This document shows positions 46,982 through 55,867 of a stretch of 64,000 bases of DNA, one piece after another. Under the pieces are notes generated by a model. It did no database searches and was not told the origin of the DNA. It was given only the letters and a program-made list of their open reading frames with translations. The position numbers and the translations under genes are program-made. How positions within the stretch are numbered: position 1 is the stretch's first letter; every line of letters starts with the position of its first letter. The DNA comes from Candidatus Tisiphia endosymbiont of Sialis lutaria. GTDB lineage: Bacteria > Pseudomonadota > Alphaproteobacteria > Rickettsiales > Rickettsiaceae. The stretch is taken from positions 372,001 through 436,000 of the forward strand of contig NZ_OZ032153.1 of NCBI RefSeq assembly GCF_964026535.1, given 5' to 3'.

Positions 46982-47812
46982 ATGAGAATTTTTATTACTA
47001 TTTTTACATTAATATTTTGTTTTTCAACTTATACTATTGCTGATAGTTCAAGTAGTGCAGTGCTAGTTACTGGATCAACTGGTGCATTTGGAGAGGCAAT
47101 TTGCTTATCTCTGGCATCAGAAGGATATAATTTATTAATCACTGGCAGAAATGAGAAAAAATTAAAATCTCTCAAAAATAAGTTACAAACAAAATATCCA
47201 AGTACAAAAGTTGAAACACTAAAAATAGATTTTTCTGATTTTAAAACTATTAAAGCTGCAGCAAATAAAACAGACGGAGTATCACTCAAAGCAGTTGTGC
47301 TGATTGGTCCAAGACCATCATTACGTAAAAATGGTTTTCCAAGTACACAAGAATGGTCTGAAGAATTTCAAAAAACTTTTATTGCTCCACTTGAAGTAGT
47401 GCGTATATTTGGAGAGAAGATCGAAAATAATGGTAGTATTGTTATAATATCAGGTAGTAGTTCTAAAAATTATTTGCCTAATTATCAGAATACTAATGTA
47501 TTACGGCTTGCTTGGATAGGTGAAGTAAAAAACCTTGTACAATTCTTTGCTGTTCGTAAAATTCGTGTTAATGCAGTCTCTCCAGGTATAATTTTAACTG
47601 AGTATCACAAAAAGAGAATTGAGGAAAAAGCTAAGTTGAATAATACCACTTTTCAAGCACAGCTATCTTTGGACACAGCGGCTATACCTCTTAGATCATA
47701 TGGGCATACCGACGATGTAGCCAATTTAATATCTTTTTTAATTTCAGATAAGTCTGTACACCTAAATGGCTCAAATATTCTACTTGATGGGGGTGAATCT
47801 ACTGCTTATTAG
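46982..47812 (+). CDS. Short-chain dehydrogenase/reductase-like protein with signal peptide and altered active site
   Basis: The first 20 residues (MRIFITIFTLIFCFSTYTIA) look like a signal peptide. The SDR Rossmann motif VLVTGSTGAFGEAI follows at about 28-41. The IIISGSSS serine strand and IRVNAVSPGIILTEY are present. The usual Y-x3-K pair is missing: the matching stretch reads NVLRLAWIGEVKNL. The protein is therefore an SDR fold, possibly exported, with doubtful reductase activity. The substrate is unknown. Confidence 0.75.
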   Translation: MRIFITIFTLIFCFSTYTIADSSSSAVLVTGSTGAFGEAICLSLASEGYNLLITGRNEKKLKSLKNKLQTKYPSTKVETLKIDFSDFKTIKAAANKTDGVSLKAVVLIGPRPSLRKNGFPSTQEWSEEFQKTFIAPLEVVRIFGEKIENNGSIVIISGSSSKNYLPNYQNTNVLRLAWIGEVKNLVQFFAVRKIRVNAVSPGIILTEYHKKRIEEKAKLNNTTFQAQLSLDTAAIPLRSYGHTDDVANLISFLISDKSVHLNGSNILLDGGESTAY

Positions 47813-47860
47813 GGATAGTAAATATTTTTAGTGATAATATTTCCTGGTTCTTTTGCGATT

Positions 47861-48165
47861 CTAGGAGGCTACCTACGATAACTAATTAATTATATTTTGA
47901 GCTATAGTCAATTGATGAGAAGTTGAGGACGTTGTCACTCATAAGTGGCAGTTTAAGAAGGTAATAATTGAAAAATCGTCATTACTAGGAGACCGTAAGG
48001 TCACGAAGCAATCCATAGGTTGTCATTCCCGCGTAGGCGGGAATCTAGCCCCCTGCTTACGCAGGGGTGACATCTCTTTCGCAAGGGATGACACTAAGTT
48101 GAGCAAGGATAACAAGAAAGCACAGAAATAACAATTTATGGATTGCCACGCCACCTAAGGTGCAT
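47861..48165. repeat. Composite of families F, A, B and C
   Basis: A family F half-arm (47861-47890) is joined to a family A left part (47903-47945) and an AGTTTAAGAAGGTAATAATTG arm. Next comes a family B copy whose centre is filled by a family C hairpin pair (48018-48072). The composite joins F and A at the same point as the copy at 49147. Confidence 0.65.
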
Positions 48166-48221
48166 ACCCTACAATTTTTTATTTATTTCCTTATGATGAG
48201 TAAAAAAGCTGATTGCTAAGC

Positions 48222-48305
48222 GTCATTGCGAGGAGCTACTTTAGTAGCGACGAAGCAATCTAATGAATGTGGATTGCCACGACCACTTAGTGGTCTCGCT
48301 AATAG
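48222..48305. repeat. Family B palindromic repeat
   Basis: The copy runs from GTCATTGCGAGGAGCTACTT to GGTCTCGCTAATAG, with a slightly decayed right end. It lies downstream of the vanX-like gene. Confidence 0.75.
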
Positions 48306-48376
48306 CGTTTTGTACTTTTCTGGAATTTTTAAATTGTCATGGGGTTTATGCGTAATGACGCTGATTGATGGGCTGA

Positions 48377-49090
48377 TTATTCAACGTCAAAATCAAAATA
48401 CTGATCTTTATAAGGCTCGTCTTGTAAAGTATAATGCCACCATTCAGGAGAATATTCCTCAAAATTATGCTTTTTCATTTTTGCCCGTAAATAATTACGA
48501 TTTTGTAAGTAACGTGGATCAATTATGTCACTATCATGACAAGATACTGAATCCATAAGGTCTACAGAACTATACATATCAACCGTATTATCATCAAAAT
48601 AAGGTATAGAGCGACCATCATTTGTGATTCTTTTTCTCATTTTAGGCTTGGTATGTAATTGTTTCCCAAGCTCAATAATAGTTAAATCTACCGTACTTCC
48701 ACGACTATGAGGTGATTGCTTAGCAACATAACCTAACAGAAAAATTTCAGTTTTATTGATATACGGATAATAATACTCTTTCATTTTTTGATCAACATGA
48801 TCCTCTCCCCAACTAACGAAATGTTGCACAGCTTTTTTGGGTCTATAAGCATCATAAATTACCAAAGAGTAATTATCATTTTTTATATCTTGCTGAACAT
48901 TCTTTAGGGCAATTGCTGCTTCCTTAGTTAGCACAGCTCTAGGAGCTTTATAGCCCCTGATCTGTTCTCCTATAAAATTATTATTACTATAATACATCAT
49001 ATGTTGTATTATAGTCGGGTCTATTTGATCCAGATACTCAAAGCCTTCAGGCAAATTAGTTGTTTTGTTTAACATCGGTATATTTCTCAA
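48377..49090 (-). CDS. ddpX: D-alanyl-D-alanine dipeptidase (VanX/DdpX, M15D family)
   Basis: This zinc dipeptidase cleaves D-Ala-D-Ala. The 237 residues have SPHSRGSTVDLTI with zinc ligands H128 and D135. EWWH contains the catalytic E216 and the third ligand H219. The arginine in VIYDAYRPKKAV is also conserved. There is no obvious signal peptide, so it is probably cytoplasmic. No vancomycin-resistance genes are nearby. The likely role is recycling or modifying peptidoglycan precursors (inference). Confidence 0.88.
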   Translation of the reverse strand: MRNIPMLNKTTNLPEGFEYLDQIDPTIIQHMMYYSNNNFIGEQIRGYKAPRAVLTKEAAIALKNVQQDIKNDNYSLVIYDAYRPKKAVQHFVSWGEDHVDQKMKEYYYPYINKTEIFLLGYVAKQSPHSRGSTVDLTIIELGKQLHTKPKMRKRITNDGRSIPYFDDNTVDMYSSVDLMDSVSCHDSDIIDPRYLQNRNYLRAKMKKHNFEEYSPEWWHYTLQDEPYKDQYFDFDVE

Positions 49091-49146
49091 TTAACGGCTT
49101 TGTAAATATTTCTCTTTAATGGACGATTTTTTTTTGCTGTTTTTGT

Positions 49147-49410
49147 CCTAGGAGTCTACCTGCAATAACTAATTAATTATATTTTGAGCTATAGTCAATT
49201 GATGAGAAGTTGGTGACGTTGTCCATAGCAGTTATCTTTTTTATAAAAACATCATTGCGAGGGGGTGTAAGTCTCCGAAGCAATCTAAAAAGTGACCCAA
49301 AATGGATTGCCACAACCACTATGTGGTCTCGCAATGACAGATAACGTCATTGCGAGGGGCGTAAGAGCCTCCGAAGTAATCTTTTAATAACTTTTTTGGA
49401 TTGCTTCAAG
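49147..49410. repeat. Families F and A joined, followed by two family B copies
   Basis: 49147-49222 repeats the F-A junction seen at 47861. Family B copies follow at 49251-49338 and 49346-49410, the second partial. They fill the whole space between the vanX-like and IalB-like genes. Confidence 0.7.
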
Positions 49411-49417
49411 ATAATTA

Positions 49418-49954
49418 CTATTTTAAAGCTTTTAAACCTTCTTCAAGACCTTTCGTGGAAAATGGCAAATTTACCTGTTGACCGGCTGAATTCATAAAAC
49501 CTACAATAGGATTACCATCGCTTGATAAAATGCTTTTAAGATCAGTGTCTGATATATCAGCAACAGCCTGGCAAGAATCTTTTGTGCAATTAACGTACTT
49601 ACCTGGAGCAACTAATTTTTTGGAACTGATAATAGACGTACCTGGAGCAACAGAAACGTCAGGAGGAATTATTTGTATCATTTTTAAATTTCTTTCCTTA
49701 CCGCTACCAAAATAGCCTATTTGATATATAGCCAACACCTGTTGTTTATCATCTTTAGTAGAATTAAGAGCCTGATTTAAAAAACAAATCCGTTTTTTAT
49801 CAGCACTTGTGGTGCATTTAACTACCCAATCTGAAAAGGCTTGCCCTTCTTTAACCGCAGCTTCAACTCTGATAGGATTACCAAAAAATAACCCTAAACC
49901 TATTACAGCAAGACCGGCTGTAACAAATAATGATTTTTTAACACATTTTGTCAT
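49418..49954 (-). CDS. Invasion-associated locus B (IalB) family protein
   Basis: This is a periplasmic or surface protein of a family linked to invasion in Bartonella. The ATG at 49954 (MTKCVKKSLFVTAGLAVIGL) puts a signal-anchor at the very start. A start 23 codons earlier would bury it. The family core begins FSDWVVKCTT and contains paired cysteines (VKC...RICF; VNCTKDSCQ) that could form disulfides. The function in this organism is not known. Confidence 0.82.
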   Translation of the reverse strand: MTKCVKKSLFVTAGLAVIGLGLFFGNPIRVEAAVKEGQAFSDWVVKCTTSADKKRICFLNQALNSTKDDKQQVLAIYQIGYFGSGKERNLKMIQIIPPDVSVAPGTSIISSKKLVAPGKYVNCTKDSCQAVADISDTDLKSILSSDGNPIVGFMNSAGQQVNLPFSTKGLEEGLKALK

Positions 49955-50072
49955 AAATTTTACTAATTTATTATTGGTATTTAAGAGCAAAATATATCTG
50001 AATTTAATATGTTTGTCAATCATCCGTGATAAAAAATGTCGATAAGGGGGTATATTTCATGCTTTCAAATTC

Positions 50073-50336
50073 TATAGTCAATTGATGAGAAGTTGACGAC
50101 GTCGTCGCTCAATGTTCACCTATCACTTATAGGCGTTGTTCCACATAAGCGTCAGTTTAAAAAAACAATAATTGAGAAACTGTCATTGCAAGGAGACCGT
50201 AAGGTCGACGAAGCAATCCATAGGTTGTAATTCCCGCGTAGGCGGGAATCTAGACCCCTGCTTACGCATTTTCTTAAACTGACGTTTATGCGTCACTCCA
50301 TCGCTCCTAGCATCAACTTCTCCTAAATTGACTATA
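50073..50336. repeat. Composite: A containing an inner inverted pair, B and C
   Basis: Family A ends enclose the arms TAAGCGTCAGTTTAAAAAAA and ATTTTCTTAAACTGACGTTTA. These in turn enclose the left part of family B (50187-50222) and a family C hairpin (50226-50270). The outer right end (ATTGACTATATAA) touches the antitoxin stop codon. Confidence 0.8.
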
Positions 50337-50340
50337 TAAC

Positions 50341-50592
50341 TCATGACTTCCAAAATTCTTCATGGCTAATACATTCTTCTAGTGGTTCGTTACTAGATTC
50401 AAGTATTGATTCCACTAATTTAGGTACAGAATAAATAGCCAGAGTTTCTTGTAATCCTTCGTAGTCTTCTTCTGATATGATGACTGCATTATTATGTTTT
50501 CCTTTTATGTAGATTGGTTCATGTGTTTCGTCTGTCTCTTTGATCAGGGTAAATAGTTTTGCTCGTGCTTGAGTACTAGTGTAAATAGCCAT
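50341..50592 (-). CDS. Phd/YefM-family antitoxin without visible toxin
   Basis: The 83 residues start MAIYTSTQARAKLFTLIKET and contain KGKHNNAVIISEEDYEGLQE, the YefM/Phd DNA-binding core. A C-terminal toxin-binding stretch follows. In complete systems the toxin gene follows directly or overlaps. Here a composite family A repeat begins four bases after the stop, so the toxin has been lost or displaced. Confidence 0.85.
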   Translation of the reverse strand: MAIYTSTQARAKLFTLIKETDETHEPIYIKGKHNNAVIISEEDYEGLQETLAIYSVPKLVESILESSNEPLEECISHEEFWKS

Positions 50593-50743
50593 AATATATT
50601 CTCATTAATTTATACTAAAAAAGTACACTATATTACGTATATTAAGTCAAACTGACAATATTATGTATTAAAGCATAACTTGTATTGTAGAAAGATTTTT
50701 AATATGCTACAAAGACAAAGTAAAATTACGTATTTATAACACT

Positions 50744-51439
50744 ATGTCCATTAGGTTGATATTAGCCCTATATTTGTTTTGCCTTTTTCCTTTATATTCA
50801 TATGCTAATATGGATGCGGAAATTGCTGAATCACATAAATGTTCAAAGATGTTTCCTTACTTCGAAAAAATATACCAAATTCCTCCTGATATCCTACACT
50901 CAATAGCTTTAAAAGAATCTGGTAAAAAACATACTGTACATAAAATCATGGTGGTTTGGCCTTGGACTGTCAATGTTGAGGGGAAAGGGTATCATTTTAA
51001 TACTAAAAAAGACGCGATAGCTTTTGTAAAAAATCAAATTATTCAAGGCAAAGAAAAGATGGATGTAGGATGTATGCAAATTAACCTAAGACACCATCCA
51101 GATGCTTTTAACTCCTTAAATCAAGCTTTTGATCCTGAGCAAAACGTTGCTTATGGTGCTAAATTTCTCAAAGCTAAATATGATCAGTTAGGTAGTTGGC
51201 ACAAAGCCATCGCCTATTACCATTCAGCTACTCATGATCTTGGCTATAAATATAAACAAGATGTTATCAAGATTGCTAACAATATGGACTTGTATAAAAA
51301 TTCTGTTAATATGTATAGTGGGAATTACCCTAATAATATAGCTACAACGACCTCAACAAATAAACGAAGATCTTCATTTGTAAGTAATATTAGAAAATAT
51401 AAGAGTGGTATTATGGTAGCACTACCACGAGCTGGCTAG
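50744..51439 (+). CDS. Lytic transglycosylase (SLT domain)
   Basis: This 231-residue exported enzyme should cleave peptidoglycan glycan strands. The signal peptide is at about 1-22 (LILALYLFCLFPLYSYA). The SLT core contains the catalytic glutamate in SIALKESGKKH, the motif MDVGCMQINLRHHPDAF and the block ATHDLGYKYKQDV. A basic tail rich in serine follows. It is followed at once by a methyltransferase frame whose start codon is missing. Confidence 0.86.
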   Translation: MSIRLILALYLFCLFPLYSYANMDAEIAESHKCSKMFPYFEKIYQIPPDILHSIALKESGKKHTVHKIMVVWPWTVNVEGKGYHFNTKKDAIAFVKNQIIQGKEKMDVGCMQINLRHHPDAFNSLNQAFDPEQNVAYGAKFLKAKYDQLGSWHKAIAYYHSATHDLGYKYKQDVIKIANNMDLYKNSVNMYSGNYPNNIATTTSTNKRRSSFVSNIRKYKSGIMVALPRAG

Positions 51440-51454
51440 ATTTAGGTAACAATT

Positions 51455-52249
51455 ATATTTGATCGTGATAAGTTAAAATTTAACCGTGAAAAAGTTATTC
51501 ATAATATCGCTAAATGTTGGTTTTTTCAACATGCAGCAGAAGATATTATTGAACGTTTGAGTATTATTGATAAAAAATTTCCCCATATTCTAGATTTAGG
51601 GGGGCGTACTGGTCAATTAACAAAACTATTAGTGCAGAACTATAACTATGCTATAATTGTAGTGACTAATGCATCTAATACTATGTTACAATCCTTTGAG
51701 CATAATCCAAAATTGCTACTTGATGAAGAAAATTTACCTCTTGAAACAGCTAGTTTTGATCTAGTAACTTTTTCCTTAGGTTTACATTGGATCAATGATG
51801 TACAAAATTTTCTGTCACAAATAAAACGTATTTTAAAACCAGATGGTCTATTTATTGCTAATTTTATCGGTGGTAACAGCCTAAAGGAACTACGAATGAA
51901 ATTTATCGAAGCTGAAATAGCAGCAAATCGCCCTCACTTCCAACATGTTTCCCCTTTTATACATTTTGATCACGTAACACCTTTGTTACAACAGGCAGGA
52001 TTTACAGAGATTATCGTTGATTATGAAAATATTCAGTTAAGCTATAATAGTCCTTTAGATTTCATTAGAGAGCTAAAGAATATTGGAGAATCTGGGGCAT
52101 TACGGCAAAACCCTCATAACCTAATATCAAAGCAAATGCTTTCTATTCTAAGTAATACTACGTCGACTTTCACCGAACAAATTAATATAATTAGTTTCAT
52201 TGCCTCTCCGACTAAGAATAGCATAAAAACTTGTTACCTCCTAAATTGA
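51455..52249 (+). CDS. SAM-dependent methyltransferase (BioC/NDUFAF5 type), start codon apparently lost
   Basis: The homologous N-terminus reads IFDRDKLKFNREKVIHNIAK from 51455, followed by the SAM motif HILDLGGRTGQL. The first codon at that point is ATA, where ATG would be expected. AGGTAA lies nearby as a possible ribosome-binding site. No ATG, GTG or TTG occurs in frame before TTG 51557, which would cut 34 residues and most of the first helix. The rest of the gene is intact. It may be a young pseudogene, or it may use an ATA or ATT start. Confidence 0.7.
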   Translation: MFDRDKLKFNREKVIHNIAKCWFFQHAAEDIIERLSIIDKKFPHILDLGGRTGQLTKLLVQNYNYAIIVVTNASNTMLQSFEHNPKLLLDEENLPLETASFDLVTFSLGLHWINDVQNFLSQIKRILKPDGLFIANFIGGNSLKELRMKFIEAEIAANRPHFQHVSPFIHFDHVTPLLQQAGFTEIIVDYENIQLSYNSPLDFIRELKNIGESGALRQNPHNLISKQMLSILSNTTSTFTEQINIISFIASPTKNSIKTCYLLN

Positions 52250-52257
52250 CATTTATA

Positions 52258-53384
52258 GCTCAGTACACGACAAGAAGATTAAGGAGAGGATAACGCCTAA
52301 CCAATTGTCGATTTTTAGAGCAGTAGCAGTTTGAGAATCGTAAGTCATTTTAGATTTTCTATTTGAGATTTACTTAACTTAGTGTATTTAATAATTTTTT
52401 CCATCGACTCATTGTTTAATAGCATTTCTTTTGCCATAGATATTCTTTCTTCCGCTCTACCTTCTACTCTACCTTCCGCTCTACCTTCCGCTCTACCTTT
52501 ATCCTCAAATTTCTTGATAGTATTAGCTTCGATACGCAGCCATTTGAGATGGCCTTCATAAGCCTCTCTTTCTTCATCAGTAAAGTTCATAACATTTAGC
52601 ACTGTTAGAGCTTTTTTTAAGGCAATGTTGTCCAGTTCTTTAGGCAAATTATCTTTGTTAAGTAGGTCATGTCTTGTTAAAAAAGCTAACCACATATCTA
52701 GAGAGTCTTTTACTTTTTTCAGTATATCCGCTAATTCCTCATGAGAATTATCAGTAAACTTATTAAGCTCAATAGTATGTAATTCGAGGTCCTTGAAATA
52801 TAACAAGCCACTATCTTTTTCGACTATATGGAAAACATTGTGATATTTATCTACTTTAGGAATAGAAGTAAAATTAAGTATATGAATACCAATGGCTTTG
52901 CTTAAGGTCGAATAGTCCTGAGCTACCTTTAATTGCTCAGTATATAATTTAGCCCAGTAATATAAAGCTCGCTTATCATAATCAGCTTCGTCGCTAATTT
53001 GAATCTCAATATTGAACCTTTTGCCATCAACAGATTTGGCTTTAACGTCTAATATTGACAGTTTATCATTCTTAAAGTTTTTAGGGTTATATGGATTAAG
53101 CAAAGTTACCTCTGCCACTTGATCCTCTTGTCCAACGATAGAATTAATCAAGGATATCAGCAAATCCTTATTCTCTTCTACACCAAATATCTTTTTGAAA
53201 GCTAAATCCACACGAGGAGTTATTTTGTCCATATATATGCTGCTGTTAGTAGTTATTAGTACCTAAGAAACAGTATAGCACAAAAACTATAAAGCACTAA
53301 GTAATATAATGTGAAAAATAGACAATTGGTTAGGCGTTATCCACTCTTTTTTCCTCTCCTTAATCTTTTTGTCGGGTACTGAGC
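52258..53384 (-). mobile_element. Rpn-gene element with terminal inverted repeats and target duplication
   Basis: The 1127-bp unit begins GCTCAGTACACGACAAGAAG and ends with the complement (GTCGGGTACTGAGC). The arms match over about 50 bases, interrupted by a 12-base insertion in the right arm. ATTTATA flanks both sides (52251-52257 and 53385-53391). The only gene inside is the PD-(D/E)XK protein. Confidence 0.85.
52345..53232 (-). CDS. Rpn-type PD-(D/E)XK nuclease inside a TIR element
   Basis: This 295-residue paralogue of the protein at 7834 has VDLAFKKIFGVEEN at 8-21 and nuclease residues D62 (LSILDVKA), E76 and Q78 (FNIEIQI). The C-terminal tail contains a run of GRAE/GRVE tetrapeptide-like repeats, which vary in number between copies. 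It lies wholly between the inverted repeats of the element. This is direct support for the idea that this protein family moves DNA. Confidence 0.87.
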   Translation of the reverse strand: MDKITPRVDLAFKKIFGVEENKDLLISLINSIVGQEDQVAEVTLLNPYNPKNFKNDKLSILDVKAKSVDGKRFNIEIQISDEADYDKRALYYWAKLYTEQLKVAQDYSTLSKAIGIHILNFTSIPKVDKYHNVFHIVEKDSGLLYFKDLELHTIELNKFTDNSHEELADILKKVKDSLDMWLAFLTRHDLLNKDNLPKELDNIALKKALTVLNVMNFTDEEREAYEGHLKWLRIEANTIKKFEDKGRAEGRAEGRVEGRAEERISMAKEMLLNNESMEKIIKYTKLSKSQIENLK

Positions 53385-53387
53385 ATT

Positions 53388-53494
53388 TATAGTCAATTCA
53401 GGGGAATTTGAGGCTAGGAACGATGGAGCGACGCCTATAAGTAATAGGCGAGCTACGAGTGACGACGTCCCCAACTTCTCATCAATTGACTATA
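53388..53494. repeat. Family A repeat, intact 107-bp copy that encodes the end of lnt
   Basis: This reverse copy starts TATAGTCAATTCAGGGGAAT and ends CTTCTCATCAATTGACTATA. Its left end overlaps the target duplication of the Rpn element. Its right part supplies the last 13 codons and the stop of lnt. Confidence 0.92.
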
Positions 53495-54952
53495 GCTAAT
53501 TAAGATAAATATTATTGCTAATAAAGCACATATATCGCCATATTGGGAGTATAAAGTTTCATATTTCAGCTTATTTGGTAATAAACTATCTATATAACCT
53601 ACTTCATTGAGAGTTCGTTGTTGAATAATTCTACCTACCGGGTCTATTACAGCCGATATACCATTATTAGCTGTTCTAAGCATAGGAAGACCGTTTTCTA
53701 TACTACGCATACGACTAATTTGTAAATGTTGGTATGGACCAGAAGAGTTTCCATACCATGTATCATTAGTGACGTTAATAATCACATCTGAAAGTTTATT
53801 ACTCGTTTGAACGAGATTTGGAAAGATTGCTTCATAACAAATAAGAGGTTTTATGGTTATAGCAAGTTGGTCAATACTAACCAATTGTTTGCTTCCTTCA
53901 GTATAATCTAATAACCCAGGGGTTAATTTCTTCAATGGTAATATCCATTTAAGAGGCATATACTCACCAAATGGCACTAAATGAGATTTATGATATTCAA
54001 ATAATTTGTCCCCTTCTTTTGTTAAAGCGTATAAACTTGTATAAATTTCAAAATCATCTCCCTGTTTACCATTATTTGTTATACCACCAGTAATTAAAAT
54101 TGCCTTTTTATTTTCTAGCATCTTTAATATTTTCCTTTTGATTGGTTTATAGTCATATGGTACTACCATAGCGGCCTCCGACCATATAATTAGGTCTACG
54201 TCACCTGGTTTTTCAGATAATGCAATATGAAGATTTAAATTTTTCCAAAATTCTTCAACGTCCCATTTAGCAATTTGTGGAATAGTTGGCTGAACTAATC
54301 GAACTTTTATATTTGAGAAATCGCTAGGATTGTTATGTAACCTTAATAAACCGTAGGAAGTTATTAGAGAAAATATTATTAATGAATTCACTAATAATAT
54401 TTTTAATAGATTATATTGTTTAGTAAATAGGTGATAAAAACTAGTTGATATATATATTACAATAAAACTTAAACCATATATTCCTATAATACTAGAAGAT
54501 TGGATGAGAGTATCGGAAAATGAAAAAGCGTATCCAAGTAAATTCCACGGCAATCCGGTAAATATCCATGATCTTACCCATTCAAAAAATACCCAATAAA
54601 GGCAAAATATAAACTGATATAAATTATTATTCTTCACTAAAAATCCTAAACCGCAGGTTATAGCGATGAAACAAGCAAGAATAACTGGTAAACCAAATAA
54701 CGCCAATGGTATCGCCCACCAAAATTCATCAATATAAACAGTGACCCCTATACTAATCCAGTACATATTGACTAAAAAATGCCCAAAACCAAATATAAAG
54801 CCTAATATAGAGGCTTCTTGCCAACTATTAGCAATTTGTACTTGATAACATAGTAGTGCCAAGAAAAATAACCCAGGTACGAAGAAAGTTGGAGCAAAAA
54901 CTAAACCGCTAACCATACCTGAAATAAGTAGAAATATTTTGGATAAAAACAT
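53453..54952 (-). CDS. lnt: Apolipoprotein N-acyltransferase
   Basis: It adds the third acyl chain to lipoproteins in the inner membrane. The 499 residues have about six N-terminal membrane helices, then a nitrilase-like domain. The catalytic triad regions are the glutamate in LIIWSEAAM, the lysine in [14 protein letters not shown] and the cysteine in [13 protein letters not shown] last membrane helix ends IFILIS. The final 13 residues ([13 protein letters not shown]) are encoded by an inserted family A repeat. Confidence 0.94.
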   Translation of the reverse strand: MFLSKIFLLISGMVSGLVFAPTFFVPGLFFLALLCYQVQIANSWQEASILGFIFGFGHFLVNMYWISIGVTVYIDEFWWAIPLALFGLPVILACFIAITCGLGFLVKNNNLYQFIFCLYWVFFEWVRSWIFTGLPWNLLGYAFSFSDTLIQSSSIIGIYGLSFIVIYISTSFYHLFTKQYNLLKILLVNSLIIFSLITSYGLLRLHNNPSDFSNIKVRLVQPTIPQIAKWDVEEFWKNLNLHIALSEKPGDVDLIIWSEAAMVVPYDYKPIKRKILKMLENKKAILITGGITNNGKQGDDFEIYTSLYALTKEGDKLFEYHKSHLVPFGEYMPLKWILPLKKLTPGLLDYTEGSKQLVSIDQLAITIKPLICYEAIFPNLVQTSNKLSDVIINVTNDTWYGNSSGPYQHLQISRMRSIENGLPMLRTANNGISAVIDPVGRIIQQRTLNEVGYIDSLLPNKLKYETLYSQYGDICALLAIIFILISYSQLMRSWGRRHS

Positions 54953-55064
54953 TAGTGCTATCTATTATTAGTGTTATACTTTGGTTATATTTTAAAAGTT
55001 ATTTACAAAAATATACATAATGCTATTGTTTGAGCAAGGTCTAATTATAAAGTATGGAGAATAT

Positions 55065-55856
55065 ATGCAAATTGTGGGTTTACTTGATGGTAAAAAAGGA
55101 CTAATTACAGGCGTCGCTAATAATTTGTCAATATCTTGGGCTATTGCTCAAATGACCAAAGAACATGGTGCTGACTTAGCCCTTACCTATCAAGGAGAAA
55201 TGCTTGAAAAACGCGTTAAGCCCCTTGCTGAGGAAATTGGTTGTAATTTTGTTGCTCCATGTGATGTAACCGATGAACAATCACTTGATAATTTATTTAA
55301 ACTTATTGAACAAAAATGGGGAAAGCTTGATTTTTTAGTTCATTCTATAGCTTTTTCTGATCGAAATGAATTAAAAGGTAGATATATAGATACCACATTA
55401 CCTAATTTTCTTAATAGTATGAATATATCATGTTATTCTCTAACTGCTATGGCAAAGCGTGCAGAACCTTTGATGAAAGATGGTGGGAGTATCCTGACTC
55501 TAACTTATTATGGCTCCCAAAAGGTGGTTCGTAATTATAATGTGATGGGACTTGCTAAAGCTGCATTAGAATGCAGTGTAAGATATCTTGCAACTGATAT
55601 GGGGTCAAATAACATCCGAGTGAATGCCATATCAGCTGGACCTATTAAAACTCTAGCATCTAGCGGTATTAGTGATTTTAAAACTATGCTCGCTTCCCAT
55701 GAGGCTACTTCACCGTTACGCAGAAATATTTCGCCTAGTGATGTTGCAGGGTCTGCTTTATACCTGCTAAGTAGCTTATCATCGGGAGTTACCGGTGAGA
55801 TACATTATGTAGATTGTGGGTTTAACACTATAATAGGAACTGTATTAGCCGAGTAA
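55065..55856 (+). CDS. fabI: Enoyl-ACP reductase FabI
   Basis: This NADH-dependent enzyme does the last reduction of fatty-acid elongation. The ATG at 55065 is chosen over an in-frame ATG 45 bases earlier. GGAG lies seven bases before it and the FabI N-terminus matches (MQIVGLLDGKKGLITGVAN). The atypical SDR active site is Y158 and K165 in YNVMGLAK. The length is 263 residues. The family is the target of triclosan-like inhibitors. Confidence 0.95.
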   Translation: MQIVGLLDGKKGLITGVANNLSISWAIAQMTKEHGADLALTYQGEMLEKRVKPLAEEIGCNFVAPCDVTDEQSLDNLFKLIEQKWGKLDFLVHSIAFSDRNELKGRYIDTTLPNFLNSMNISCYSLTAMAKRAEPLMKDGGSILTLTYYGSQKVVRNYNVMGLAKAALECSVRYLATDMGSNNIRVNAISAGPIKTLASSGISDFKTMLASHEATSPLRRNISPSDVAGSALYLLSSLSSGVTGEIHYVDCGFNTIIGTVLAE

Positions 55857-55867
55857 TTCATTGCTTC

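Noticed and set aside
48226-48558. A plus-strand frame starting inside a family B repeat
   Set aside because: Its first part is repeat sequence and the rest is antisense to the vanX-like gene.
47861-50340. CRISPR array, suggested by many short repeats
   Set aside because: Repeats are palindromic, of several unrelated families, unevenly spaced and nested. There is no regular spacer pattern and there are no cas genes.
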